A stretch of DNA of 64,000 nucleotides from UBA5429 sp942493315. Its GTDB lineage: Bacteria > Bacteroidota > Bacteroidia > Bacteroidales > WCHB1-69. The translations under genes and the position numbers were made by a program. The stretch spans positions 744,001 through 808,000 of the forward strand of contig OW818690.1 in the NCBI GenBank assembly GCA_942493315.1, given 5' to 3'. Below, in pieces: positions 26,360-35,052 of this stretch (position 1 is the stretch's first letter; each line of letters begins with the position of its first letter). Below the pieces are notes generated by a model that was given only the letters and a program-made list of their open reading frames with translations, ran no database searches and was not told the origin of the DNA.

Positions 26360-27295
26360 TCAAGGTTTGTTTTTTCTGGCAATCAATCGAATAACGCCCT
26401 GATGGGTTGACAAATTGGATCCTTTTTCTTCGATTACTTCCACAACCTCTAACCCTGCATTTAACATCAGTTTACTTAAGGAGAGCTTCGTATAGTAATT
26501 CAAATGTTCATGTAGTTTCATGACAAATGGTGGAAAAACAGCATTCAGATAACTTCTGGATAGAACGCTGAAAAAATCGACACCAATGGTAATTCGTTGA
26601 AAAGGAACAATGAATTGAATATATTTTTGATACCATTTACTTTTAAGCAGCGGTGAAATATTAAACAGTTCTAAAGGCACCTCAAAATAGAAAACACAAT
26701 CCGGACTCAGATTTGAAGAGGAGATAATTTCGTTTATAAACTTCTCGGGAGTAGCAATATGTTCCAGTACATGAGCACATATTATTAGATTAACAGGTTG
26801 AGGAATCTCGTTGATGGTATCAACACGAATAACACCTGAAACCGGCATTTGAGCACTAGCTTCAACAACATAAGAATGGTCAGCGATCTCTAAAGGGATA
26901 AACTGACCCGCATCTCCGCCGATATCAGCAATAATCAAATTTTCAGAGCCCTGAATTAAAAAGGGAATTAGAAAATTTTTAAGTCCCTCTTTTCTTTTTT
27001 TAATGATGTTTGGATTCAGATTTGAAATGTTCACACCTGATGAATACCAGGGCTCATTTTTCTTACGGATTTGAAAATAACTATCTCCCCGGTATCCGGA
27101 GTACAACTTTTCCATTTCATGATCATCAAAGCGATCTTCAAAATAACGGTGACCACAAGATCCACATTGGATCAGTTTTGTAGTACTTTTATTGTTCGAC
27201 AGTTTTATATAATCTTTGATAAAGGGTGCAATGATAGCCCCAAATTGAATTTGGGAATGATCTCCGCAGCAAGGACATTGTTTTTGTTGAAACAT
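26360..27295 (-). CDS. SAM-dependent methyltransferase with N-terminal zinc ribbon
   Basis: A 311-aa protein. Four cysteines, CPCC (residues 8-11) and CGSCGHRYF (~43-51), form a zinc-ribbon-like start; a Methyltransf_23-like core follows with IIADIGGDAGQFI, YVVEAS, ICAHVLEHIATPEKFI and FYFEVPLELF. This arrangement is common in methyltransferases of glycan or cofactor clusters. It converges on the fucosidase with 4 nt between stops. The substrate is unknown. Confidence 0.82.
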   Translation of the reverse strand: MFQQKQCPCCGDHSQIQFGAIIAPFIKDYIKLSNNKSTTKLIQCGSCGHRYFEDRFDDHEMEKLYSGYRGDSYFQIRKKNEPWYSSGVNISNLNPNIIKKRKEGLKNFLIPFLIQGSENLIIADIGGDAGQFIPLEIADHSYVVEASAQMPVSGVIRVDTINEIPQPVNLIICAHVLEHIATPEKFINEIISSSNLSPDCVFYFEVPLELFNISPLLKSKWYQKYIQFIVPFQRITIGVDFFSVLSRSYLNAVFPPFVMKLHEHLNYYTKLSLSKLMLNAGLEVVEVIEEKGSNLSTHQGVIRLIARKNKP

Positions 27296-27327
27296 AAAAA
27301 AGAGCTGAGTGTTATTACATTTTGTTG

Positions 27328-27335
27328 CAAAAGTA
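27328..27335 (-). promoter_or_regulatory. -7 element of the methyltransferase gene
   Basis: Minus strand reads TACTTTTG (TAnnTTTG), 32 nt before the ATG at 27295; divergent from the helicase promoter. Confidence 0.45.
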
Positions 27336-27404
27336 TTAAAAAAAAATGTTATAAAAGAGTCTATTTAAAAGTAAAAAATAGGAAGAAGATAAACAATTTT
27401 TAAT

Positions 27405-27412
27405 TATTTTTG
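27405..27412 (+). promoter_or_regulatory. -7 element of the helicase-DprA operon
   Basis: TATTTTTG (TAnnTTTG), about 75 nt before the helicase ATG. Confidence 0.45.
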
Positions 27413-27486
27413 CCAAAACAATCGTCACATAAATATTGTTTATAATCTTGTAATGAACTCAAAATTAAACTAAAAAACGTACTACT

Positions 27487-29502
27487 ATGACTCGAAATGA
27501 TGCAGAAAAAATTTTACAACAAACATTTAAAATACCTTGTTTTTATGACGAACAATGGAAAACAATCGAGATGATTTTAAATGGAGAAAGGGTACTTCTC
27601 ATTGAAAAAACAGGCTTTGGAAAATCATTATGTTTCCAATTTCCTGCTATCATTTTAGAGGGTGTTACCGTCATTTTTTCTCCTCTTATTGCATTAATGA
27701 GAGATCAGGTGAAAAAATTACACCAATTGGGAATCTCAGCCAGGTGTGTCAATAGCGAACAAACAGAGGAAGAAAATACTCAAATTATTGAAGATGCGAA
27801 ATCGGGGAAAATTAAGATACTCTATATAGCTCCTGAAAGACAAAATAATTCGGAATGGATGGAAGCAACCCGACAAATGAACTTATCGATGGTGGTGGTT
27901 GACGAAGCCCATTGTATTTCTGCCTGGGGGCACGATTTCAGACCTGCCTTCCGGCGGATCATCAATTTAGTCAACTTATTACCAAAAGGATTGCCGGTTT
28001 TAGCTACAACTGCAACTGCTACAAAGCAGGTTGAAGCAGATATTGCCCTTCAAATGGGAGGTGATTTGAATATCATAAGAGGTAATTTAATGCGGAATAA
28101 TTTTAAATTGTTTGTTATTAAAGTGCAATCTGAAGATGAAAAATTGATTTGGCTGGGTAAAAATATCGAAAAACTGCCCGGAACAGGCATTTTATACACT
28201 GGAACTCGTGTTGATACGGAAGTCTATGCCCGATGGTTTGAGTTTTTAAATATTCCGTCGATGGGATACAATGCAGGGTTAGATTCGGAATCCAGAATTG
28301 CGATTGAAGAGGGGTTGATGCAAAACAAATGGAAATGTGTCATCTCAACCAATGCACTTGGGATGGGAATTGATAAACCGGATATTCGATTTATTATTCA
28401 CACACAAATTCCTCAATCTCCGGTACACTATTATCAGGAAATTGGAAGAGCGGGAAGAGATGGAGAGCCTGCTTACATCATCCTTTTTTATGCTCCTGAA
28501 GATAAACGTTTGCCGGAAGCGTTCATAGAAGGGGGGCGACCATCCATTCACAAATATGAAAAAGTGATTTCAGAAATTAAAAAGGATTTGTTGGGGGAAC
28601 GGGAATTGATTAAGAAAACCAATTTAAAACAAAATCAATTTAGAATCATCAAAGCGGATCTTTTGGATCAGAAAATCATTCGGGAAGTTACCATTGACAG
28701 AAGTAAAAAACTGGAGTATGTTCCTCGTGCCCCTAAGTTAAATACCCAAATATTTGAAGCATTACGGGCCAGTAAAACCGACGATTTAAATCAGATGATC
28801 GAATATGTGGAAACGTCACAATCCCGAATGAACTATCTTTGTAATTTCTTAGGAGATTCAACGCCCAATATAGCTGAAAGTTGTGATAATACCGGTTTAA
28901 AAAAGATTCAGGTAATCGTTACGGATGAATGGATCCAAAAAATTAATGAATTTCATGGTGACTATTTTCCCATTTTAGATGTAGAAAAAAATGGAACCAA
29001 TTTGGTTAATGGGATTGCAGCGTCTTACTATGGGTTTTCAAATGTAGGAACTACATTACATAGATGCAAATATGAAAATGGGGGTGATTTTCCTGATTTT
29101 CTTTTAAAATTAACATTGAAAGCATTTAGAAAAAAATTTGGGCAAGAACCTTATGATTTGGTTTTGTATGTTCCGCCTACAAAATCAGGAGACTTAGTAA
29201 AAAATTTCGCTATTAAGATCGCTGATGTTTTAAAAATTCCCATTTCTCATCAGTTGAAAAAACAAAGGGAAACGGAAGAACAAAAAATCTTTGAAAATGC
29301 ATACTTAAAATCTGACAATGTAAAAGAAGCATTCAGATATAAAAACCATCAAGAAATTTTTGGAAAAAACATCCTGTTGATTGACGATATTTTTGATAGT
29401 GGTGCTACAATCAAAGAGATAGGACGATATTTAACCAAACTGGGCGCTTTTAAAATTGCCCCATTAACCATAGCAAAAACTGTAGGAGGTGACAAATTAT
29501 GA
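27487..29502 (+). CDS. RecQ-type helicase fused to a phosphoribosyltransferase-like domain
   Basis: A 671-aa protein. Helicase lobes at 1-335: EKTGFGKSLCFQFP (Walker A), PLIALMRDQV, VVDEAHCISAWGHDFRP (DEAH and the RecQ aromatic loop), ATTATATKQV, STNALGMGIDKPDIR and QEIGRAGRDGEP (arginine finger). No RQC zinc cysteines or HRDC domain are seen. Residues ~355-470 look like a helical/winged linker. The C-terminus (~545-671) is a type I PRTase fold: LVLYVPPTKSGD and NILLIDDIFDSGATIKEIG, the DDxxxSGAT PRPP-binding loop. The next gene, a DprA-like protein, overlaps by 4 bp (ATGA). This helicase-PRTase plus Smf arrangement suggests a DNA-directed conflict or repair system, not the housekeeping RecQ. 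Confidence 0.87.
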   Translation: MTRNDAEKILQQTFKIPCFYDEQWKTIEMILNGERVLLIEKTGFGKSLCFQFPAIILEGVTVIFSPLIALMRDQVKKLHQLGISARCVNSEQTEEENTQIIEDAKSGKIKILYIAPERQNNSEWMEATRQMNLSMVVVDEAHCISAWGHDFRPAFRRIINLVNLLPKGLPVLATTATATKQVEADIALQMGGDLNIIRGNLMRNNFKLFVIKVQSEDEKLIWLGKNIEKLPGTGILYTGTRVDTEVYARWFEFLNIPSMGYNAGLDSESRIAIEEGLMQNKWKCVISTNALGMGIDKPDIRFIIHTQIPQSPVHYYQEIGRAGRDGEPAYIILFYAPEDKRLPEAFIEGGRPSIHKYEKVISEIKKDLLGERELIKKTNLKQNQFRIIKADLLDQKIIREVTIDRSKKLEYVPRAPKLNTQIFEALRASKTDDLNQMIEYVETSQSRMNYLCNFLGDSTPNIAESCDNTGLKKIQVIVTDEWIQKINEFHGDYFPILDVEKNGTNLVNGIAASYYGFSNVGTTLHRCKYENGGDFPDFLLKLTLKAFRKKFGQEPYDLVLYVPPTKSGDLVKNFAIKIADVLKIPISHQLKKQRETEEQKIFENAYLKSDNVKEAFRYKNHQEIFGKNILLIDDIFDSGATIKEIGRYLTKLGAFKIAPLTIAKTVGGDKL

Positions 29503-30470
29503 ACAACGAAGCAGCTTATTGGATCACGCTAGCTCATTTACCCAAATGGGGAAATGTGAAAATAAACAAACTGATTATCACATTTTTTCATGACCAAAAA
29601 TTGACCATTGAAGCGTTTTTTCAATTGTCTGAACAAGAGTGGAAGTCAGATTATAACCTGGAATACAAGGATATTGAAGATTTAAAAAAAGCCAAATCTG
29701 AATTACCCAGCATCGCCTTCTTAGCTGAAACGCTTATCAATGAAGGATATGAACTGATTCCCATTATATCTCCCTTATATTCGAAAACTTTAAAAGAAAA
29801 TCTCAAGTATAATGCCCCTTCGTTATTGTATGTCAAGGGGAATACAACCATTTTACAGGAGGATTCCATTGCTATTGTAGGTTCAAGAAATGCATCTGCT
29901 TTATCTTTAGATTTTACAGACCATATTGCCAAAAAAGCCGGAGAAGAAAACAAGGTTGTTGTAAGTGGATTCGCCAAGGGAGTTGATTTAAAAGCTTTGG
30001 ATTCCATAATTCAGTATCGTGGTAAAAGCATCATTGTATTACCGCAGGGTATTATGACGTTTGGATCCGGATTTCGAAAATACTATCAGCAAATTATCAG
30101 CGGAGATGTTTTGGTTATAAGTACATTTTTTCCCAAGGCTCCGTGGTTAGCAGAATTAGCTATGGCCAGAAATCCGATTATTTACGGATTAGCATCAGAG
30201 ATTTATGTAGCTGAATCATCAGAAAAAGGGGGAACCTGGTCTGGTGTCATAGATGGATTAAGAAAAAACAGAAAAATATATGTTCGGATTCCTGAATCTT
30301 ATGAACTGACGGCCAACCCGTTATTAATTCAGAAAGGAGCTATTCCGGTAGATATTTTCGGAAATCGATCCCCTGAATACACCCAATTAAAAATTGGATC
30401 AACTTCCGATCAGCCAAATGAAGCTCCTCCCCAAAATCCAAATGGCATTCAAACCTCTCTTTTTGAATAA
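29499..30470 (+). CDS. DprA/Smf-like Rossmann protein coupled to the helicase
   Basis: A 323-aa protein. The Smf core (residues ~105-270) shows LLYVKGN, IAIVGSRNAS, VVSGFAKGVDLKA and VLPQGI, the ssDNA-binding Rossmann signature of DprA. An N-terminal SAM-like helical part precedes it. The usual C-terminal winged helix is absent. It is translationally coupled to the RecQ-PRTase gene. Classical DprA loads RecA on incoming DNA; here the coupling suggests a specialised nucleic-acid sensor or loader. A heptamer array starts two bases after its stop. Confidence 0.85.
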   Translation: MNNEAAYWITLAHLPKWGNVKINKLIITFFHDQKLTIEAFFQLSEQEWKSDYNLEYKDIEDLKKAKSELPSIAFLAETLINEGYELIPIISPLYSKTLKENLKYNAPSLLYVKGNTTILQEDSIAIVGSRNASALSLDFTDHIAKKAGEENKVVVSGFAKGVDLKALDSIIQYRGKSIIVLPQGIMTFGSGFRKYYQQIISGDVLVISTFFPKAPWLAELAMARNPIIYGLASEIYVAESSEKGGTWSGVIDGLRKNRKIYVRIPESYELTANPLLIQKGAIPVDIFGNRSPEYTQLKIGSTSDQPNEAPPQNPNGIQTSLFE

Positions 30471-30472
30471 TC

Positions 30473-31046
30473 CTATTACCTTTTACTTATTACCTATTAC
30501 TTATTACCTATTACCTGTTACTTATTACCTATTACCTATTACCTATTACCTATTACCTATTACCTATTACCTATTACCTATTACCTATTACCTATTACCT
30601 ATTACCTATTACCTATTACCTATTACCTATTACCTATTACCTATTACCTATTACCTATTACCTATTACCTATTACCTATTACCTATTACCTATTACCTAT
30701 TACCTATTACCTATTACCTATTACCTATTACCTATTACCTATTACCTATTACCTATTACCTATTACCTATTACCTATTACCTATTACCTATTACCTATTA
30801 CCTATTACCTATTACCTATTACCTATTACCTATTACCTATTACCTATTACCTATTACCTATTACCTATTACCTGTTACCTATTACCTATTACCTATTACC
30901 TATTACCTATTACCTATTACCTATTACCTATTACCTATTACCTATTACCTATTACCTATTACCTATTACCTATTACCTATTACCTATTACCTATTACTTA
31001 TTACTTATTACCTATTACCTGTTACTTCTTACTTCTTACTTTTTAC
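30473..31046 (+). repeat. 82-unit CTATTAC heptanucleotide array
   Basis: 574 bp = exactly 82 x 7 with no indel. The central units are identical; variants (TTATTAC, CTGTTAC, CTTTTAC, TTCTTAC) are concentrated in the first and last eight or so units, with one internal CTGTTAC. It begins two bases after the dprA-like stop and ends about 15 bp before the -33 element of rfbF. The 7-bp period makes every frame translate to the same 7-residue repeat, so the open frame through it is not evidence for a gene. Confidence 0.95.
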
Positions 31047-31060
31047 TTATTAATTGCTAA

Positions 31061-31091
31061 TTGTTCTCTGTTAGATTATTTCGTATTTTTG
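31061..31091 (+). promoter_or_regulatory. Promoter of the dideoxysugar/glycan operon
   Basis: TTG at 31061 (-33) and TATTTTTG at 31084-31091 (-7, TAnnTTTG) with 20 nt between, and ATG at 31111. It lies directly beside the end of the 82-unit array. Confidence 0.65.
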
Positions 31092-31110
31092 CAAGTTAAA
31101 ACGTTTACTT

Positions 31111-31890
31111 ATGAAAGTTGTCATATTAGCCGGTGGGTACGGTACCAGAATCAGTGAAGAGAGTCACTTAAAACCTAAACCAATGCTCGGAATTGGCGAT
31201 AAACCTATACTCTGGCATATTATGAAAATCTACTCTCACTATGGATTTAACGATTTTATCATCTGCTGCGGGTATAAACAGTATGTGATTAAAGAGTGGT
31301 TCGCCGATTACTATCTGCACAGAAGTGATGTTACTTTCGATTTTACCAGTGAAAATAAAATGACGGTTTTAAACAATACCGAAGTGGAACCCTGGAAAGT
31401 AACCGTTGTGGATACCGGATTAGATACCATGACCGGTGGTCGTGTGAAAAGAATTCAAAAATATATCGGAAACGAACCATTTATGCTTACATACGGGGAT
31501 GGTGTAGCAGATATCAATATTCCTGAATTGGTTCAGTTTCATCAACAACAAGGTAAGATGGCAACCATCACGACAGTAAATCCCGGACAACGTTTTGGGA
31601 TGATTGACGTGAATAAAGGGGGAACTATTGTTTCTTTTCGGGAAAAATCAAATACGGATGGTGGCATGATCAATGGTGGATTTATGGTGTTTGAACCCCA
31701 GATTTTTGACTTTCTGGAAGACGACACCACCATACTTGAAAGAAAACCGTTTGAAATGTTAGCTGAAATGGGGGAAATGAAAGGGTATCACCATGCCGGT
31801 TTCTGGCACTGTATGGATACTCAGCGTGATAAAAATAATCTGGAACAACTCTGGAGTTCAGGCGAAGCTCCCTGGAAAATTTGGAATTAA
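31111..31890 (+). CDS. rfbF: Glucose-1-phosphate cytidylyltransferase
   Basis: A 259-aa nucleotidyltransferase. LAGGYGTRISEESHLKPKPM is the nucleotide-binding signature; YGDGVADINI and GGFMVFEPQIF are typical of RfbF/DdhA. It makes CDP-glucose from CTP and glucose 1-phosphate, the first step to CDP-3,6-dideoxyhexoses. First gene of a long operon; rfbG follows after 10 nt. Confidence 0.95.
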   Translation: MKVVILAGGYGTRISEESHLKPKPMLGIGDKPILWHIMKIYSHYGFNDFIICCGYKQYVIKEWFADYYLHRSDVTFDFTSENKMTVLNNTEVEPWKVTVVDTGLDTMTGGRVKRIQKYIGNEPFMLTYGDGVADINIPELVQFHQQQGKMATITTVNPGQRFGMIDVNKGGTIVSFREKSNTDGGMINGGFMVFEPQIFDFLEDDTTILERKPFEMLAEMGEMKGYHHAGFWHCMDTQRDKNNLEQLWSSGEAPWKIWN

Positions 31891-31900
31891 ACAAAACACT

Positions 31901-33025
31901 ATGAATGAGAAATTAAATCCATTTTTGGAATACCCTAATGGTACAACTTTAAAAGATCCTTCATTTGTACTGTTCAAAGACGCCAAAGTTTTGGTCACTG
32001 GACACACCGGGTTTAAAGGATCGTGGTTGGTTGCTATATTAAATCGCTTAGGGGCTCAGGTTACGGGTTATGCTTTAGAACCGAATAGCTCACCATCCCT
32101 TTACAATGTGATTCAGGGAGATCAACTGTGCCATTCCATCATCGGAGATATCCGGGATGCTCAAAAAGTACACCAAACCATTTTAGATGTACAACCCGAT
32201 TTTGTCTTTCATCTAGCTGCTCAACCCATTGTCAGAACATCATACCAGATCCCTGCTGAAACTTTTGAAGTGAATGGAATGGGAACTGTTCACGTACTGG
32301 ATGGAATCAGAATGTTGAAGAAAGATTGTGTCGGTGTGATGATAACAACCGACAAAGTATATGAAAATAATGAAAAGGGAAAAGCCTACAAAGAATCTGA
32401 TCGCTTAGGGGGACATGATCCTTACAGTTCCAGTAAAGCAGTTGCTGAGATCATCATTGAATCGTACCGGAAATCTTTTTTCGGTGTGAGTAAATTTCCT
32501 GAATTTCACAAACCTATCGCCTCTGCAAGAGCCGGAAATGTGATTGGTGGAGGAGATTGGGCTGCAGACCGTTTAATTCCCGATATCGTTCGTGCACTCT
32601 CTGAAAATAGACCAATCCAAATTAGAAATCCACTCTCTATACGTCCTTGGCAACACGTTTTGGAACCTCTCAGCGGATACCTCACTTTGGCTTCCAAAAT
32701 GGTTAAAAATCCTATTCTTTATGCGGATAGTTTCAACTTCGGACCTAAAGCACAGGATCTTCTTACTGTTCAACAGATGACAGAGATGGCCTTAGAGATA
32801 TGGGGTAAAGGAACGTTTATCTTTCCGGAATTAGAGGAACAACCTCACGAAGCAGGATTACTGTCATTAAGTATCAAAAAAGCTGAAACTATTTTAAACT
32901 GGAAACCCCTCTGGAATGCACATCAGGCACTTTTCAGTACTTTGGAATGGTATCAGTCATTCTATAGTGGGGAATCTATCGTTCCTCTCATGAATCGTCA
33001 AATTAACCCGTTTTTTTTCAACTAA
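31901..33025 (+). CDS. rfbG: CDP-glucose 4,6-dehydratase
   Basis: A 374-aa extended SDR. The ATG at 31901 was chosen because it follows rfbF directly; an in-frame upstream ATG lies inside rfbF. VTGHTGFKGSWL is the NAD-binding motif with the family TGHTGFKG form; TTDKVYEN and YSSSKAVAE (catalytic Y-x-x-x-K) follow, and RAGNVIGGGDWA and RPWQHVLEP are RfbG signatures. It makes CDP-4-keto-6-deoxyglucose. An N-terminal extension of ~28 residues precedes the Rossmann start. Confidence 0.95.
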   Translation: MNEKLNPFLEYPNGTTLKDPSFVLFKDAKVLVTGHTGFKGSWLVAILNRLGAQVTGYALEPNSSPSLYNVIQGDQLCHSIIGDIRDAQKVHQTILDVQPDFVFHLAAQPIVRTSYQIPAETFEVNGMGTVHVLDGIRMLKKDCVGVMITTDKVYENNEKGKAYKESDRLGGHDPYSSSKAVAEIIIESYRKSFFGVSKFPEFHKPIASARAGNVIGGGDWAADRLIPDIVRALSENRPIQIRNPLSIRPWQHVLEPLSGYLTLASKMVKNPILYADSFNFGPKAQDLLTVQQMTEMALEIWGKGTFIFPELEEQPHEAGLLSLSIKKAETILNWKPLWNAHQALFSTLEWYQSFYSGESIVPLMNRQINPFFFN

Positions 33026-33053
33026 TCGTATCCCATTTTAACTGACATCAAAT

Positions 33054-34370
33054 ATGAATAAAGCTGAATCGTTAAGAAAAGAGATCATTACCAAAACAAT
33101 CGAATATTATCATGCCAAATTTGAACCTAAAAGCTTTCAGCCCGGAATAAGTCGAATCAATTATGCCGGTAGGGTCTTTGATGATAAGGAAATCTCCAAT
33201 GCCGTTGAAGCATCTTTAGATTTTTGGTTGACTGAAGGGAGATTTTCTGAAGCGTTTTGTGAACAGATTGGGGATTTTTTAGAAGTCGAACATGTTTTAT
33301 TAACCAACTCCGGTTCATCGGCCAATTTACTCGCATTATCTGCATTAACATCTGACAAATTAGGAGACAGAAGGTTACTGCCCGGAGATGAAGTGATCAC
33401 CGTTGCAGCGGGTTTTCCTGCAACAGTAACTCCCATAATCCAAAATAATCTGATTCCAGTGTTTGTTGATATTTCCTTACCAACCTATAATGTTGATATT
33501 GAAATGCTTAAAAAAACAATCACTGAAAAAACAAAATGTATTTTTATTGCTCATACTTTAGGAAATCCTTTTGATTTAGACACTATTGTTCAGATTGCCA
33601 AAGAGCACAATATCTGGTTAATTGAGGATAACTGTGATGCATTCGGAAGTGAATACCGGGGACAAAAAACCGGCACTTTTGGTGACTTATCCACCATCTC
33701 TTTTTACCCTGCCCATCACATAACAACCGGAGAAGGGGGTGCTGTCTGCACCAATGATCCACTCCTGGCTGAAATTGTAAGATCTTTCAGAGATTGGGGA
33801 AGAGATTGTTATTGCGCCGGTGGTGAAAACAACACCTGTGGCAAAAGATTTACCCAAAAATTTGGAAACTTACCGATCGGCTTTGACCACAAATACGTGT
33901 ATTCTGAAATTGGCTATAATTTAAAAATGACAGATATTCAAGCTGCGATTGGCAGTGCTCAGATCGATAAACTTCCCGATTTTTGTAAAAAAAGAAAAGA
34001 AAATTATAAAAAATGGTACCAAATATTTAGTCAATATCCGGATTTTTTCATACTTCCTGAAAAAACCGAAAATTCTGATCCTGCCTGGTTTGCGTTCATT
34101 GTATCGATCAAAGAAGATGCTCCATTTAGTAGAAATCAGATCACAGAACACTTCAATAACTCATTGATTGAAACGCGCAATCTTTTTGCCGGAAATATGA
34201 CCAAACAACCCGCTTTTCTAAATAAAAACCATAAAATTGCTGATCATTTGAATCATACAGATTTTGTAATGAATAATACATTTTTCTTAGGAACCTATCC
34301 CGGATTAACACAAGAGATGTTTGATTTTTCAGAACAGGTTTTAGCAGATTTTATATCTAAACAACAATAA
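33054..34370 (+). CDS. rfbH: CDP-6-deoxy-4-hexulose-3-dehydrase (E1)
   Basis: A 438-aa DegT/DnrJ-fold enzyme. The usual PLP lysine is replaced by histidine in FYPAHHITTGEGGA, which marks E1 dehydrases that use PMP. Four cysteines in RDCYCAGGENNTCGKRF suit its [2Fe-2S] cluster. With a reductase it removes the C3 hydroxyl, giving 3,6-dideoxy-4-keto sugars. It lies between rfbG and a flavin reductase gene. Confidence 0.95.
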   Translation: MNKAESLRKEIITKTIEYYHAKFEPKSFQPGISRINYAGRVFDDKEISNAVEASLDFWLTEGRFSEAFCEQIGDFLEVEHVLLTNSGSSANLLALSALTSDKLGDRRLLPGDEVITVAAGFPATVTPIIQNNLIPVFVDISLPTYNVDIEMLKKTITEKTKCIFIAHTLGNPFDLDTIVQIAKEHNIWLIEDNCDAFGSEYRGQKTGTFGDLSTISFYPAHHITTGEGGAVCTNDPLLAEIVRSFRDWGRDCYCAGGENNTCGKRFTQKFGNLPIGFDHKYVYSEIGYNLKMTDIQAAIGSAQIDKLPDFCKKRKENYKKWYQIFSQYPDFFILPEKTENSDPAWFAFIVSIKEDAPFSRNQITEHFNNSLIETRNLFAGNMTKQPAFLNKNHKIADHLNHTDFVMNNTFFLGTYPGLTQEMFDFSEQVLADFISKQQ

Positions 34371-34375
34371 ATACA

Positions 34376-35050
34376 ATGCAAATTAAAAAATATCTTTCTC
34401 AAGTTGATGCCATTCAGAACCCGTTTCCCGGGATTTACACTTTAGTGTTGTCATCTTTAGGAAAACCTTTTAAATTTTATCCGGGTCAGTTTCTCCATTT
34501 AGCGATTGATTCAGACTATGACGGAGTTGGACAATGGCCCGAATCCCGCTGTTTTTCTATACAGAGCAGTCCGGATGAGCAGACCATTAAGATCACATAT
34601 ACCGCAAAAGGAAGTTTTACCCAAAAGATGGAGCAAAAGCTACAGCCTCAATCAAAAGTATGGTTAAAACTACCTTACGGAAATCTGTTTACGCAACCTC
34701 ATCACAAAGAAAATTGTGTTTTTATTGCGGGTGGAACCGGAATAACTCCGTTTCTTTCCCTTTTTAACCATTCTTCCTTTGATGCATATATAAATCCTGC
34801 CATCTATTTAGGATTCAAATCACCTGAATTTAATATTTATCAGGAAGAATTGGAACTTTTAAAAGAGAGAACAACCATTTTCTATGAAAATGAAGTGGGT
34901 CAAATCGATATTCAAAAAATATTTGAAAACCATGGAACAAACAGTTGTTATTTTATTTCAGGGCCACCCATGATGATCAAATCTTTTAAAGAATTCTTAC
35001 GTGAACAAAATGTACCTGCAACTCATTTATTAACTGACGATTGGGAATAG
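34376..35050 (+). CDS. Short flavin/NAD(P)H reductase, probable E3-type partner of RfbH
   Basis: A 224-aa ferredoxin-NADP reductase-fold protein. SRCFSIQSSPDE (FAD-binding RxYS-like), FIAGGTGITPFLS (NAD(P)-binding) and YFISGPPMMIKSFKEFL (C-terminal signature) are present. The classical E3 (AscD/DdhD, ~330 aa) carries an N-terminal [2Fe-2S] ferredoxin domain; no cysteine cluster is present here, so electrons either pass directly from flavin to E1 or use a separate ferredoxin. It starts 5 nt after rfbH, which makes the functional link strong. Confidence 0.82.
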   Translation: MQIKKYLSQVDAIQNPFPGIYTLVLSSLGKPFKFYPGQFLHLAIDSDYDGVGQWPESRCFSIQSSPDEQTIKITYTAKGSFTQKMEQKLQPQSKVWLKLPYGNLFTQPHHKENCVFIAGGTGITPFLSLFNHSSFDAYINPAIYLGFKSPEFNIYQEELELLKERTTIFYENEVGQIDIQKIFENHGTNSCYFISGPPMMIKSFKEFLREQNVPATHLLTDDWE

Positions 35051-35052
35051 TT

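Noticed and set aside
30473..31046. CRISPR array
   Set aside because: The unit is 7 bp with no spacers; no cas genes in the window.
30394..31053. Long open frame of repeating ITYYLLP residues
   Set aside because: Result of a 7-bp repeat without stop codons in any frame; it starts inside the dprA-like gene and has no promoter or start signal of its own.
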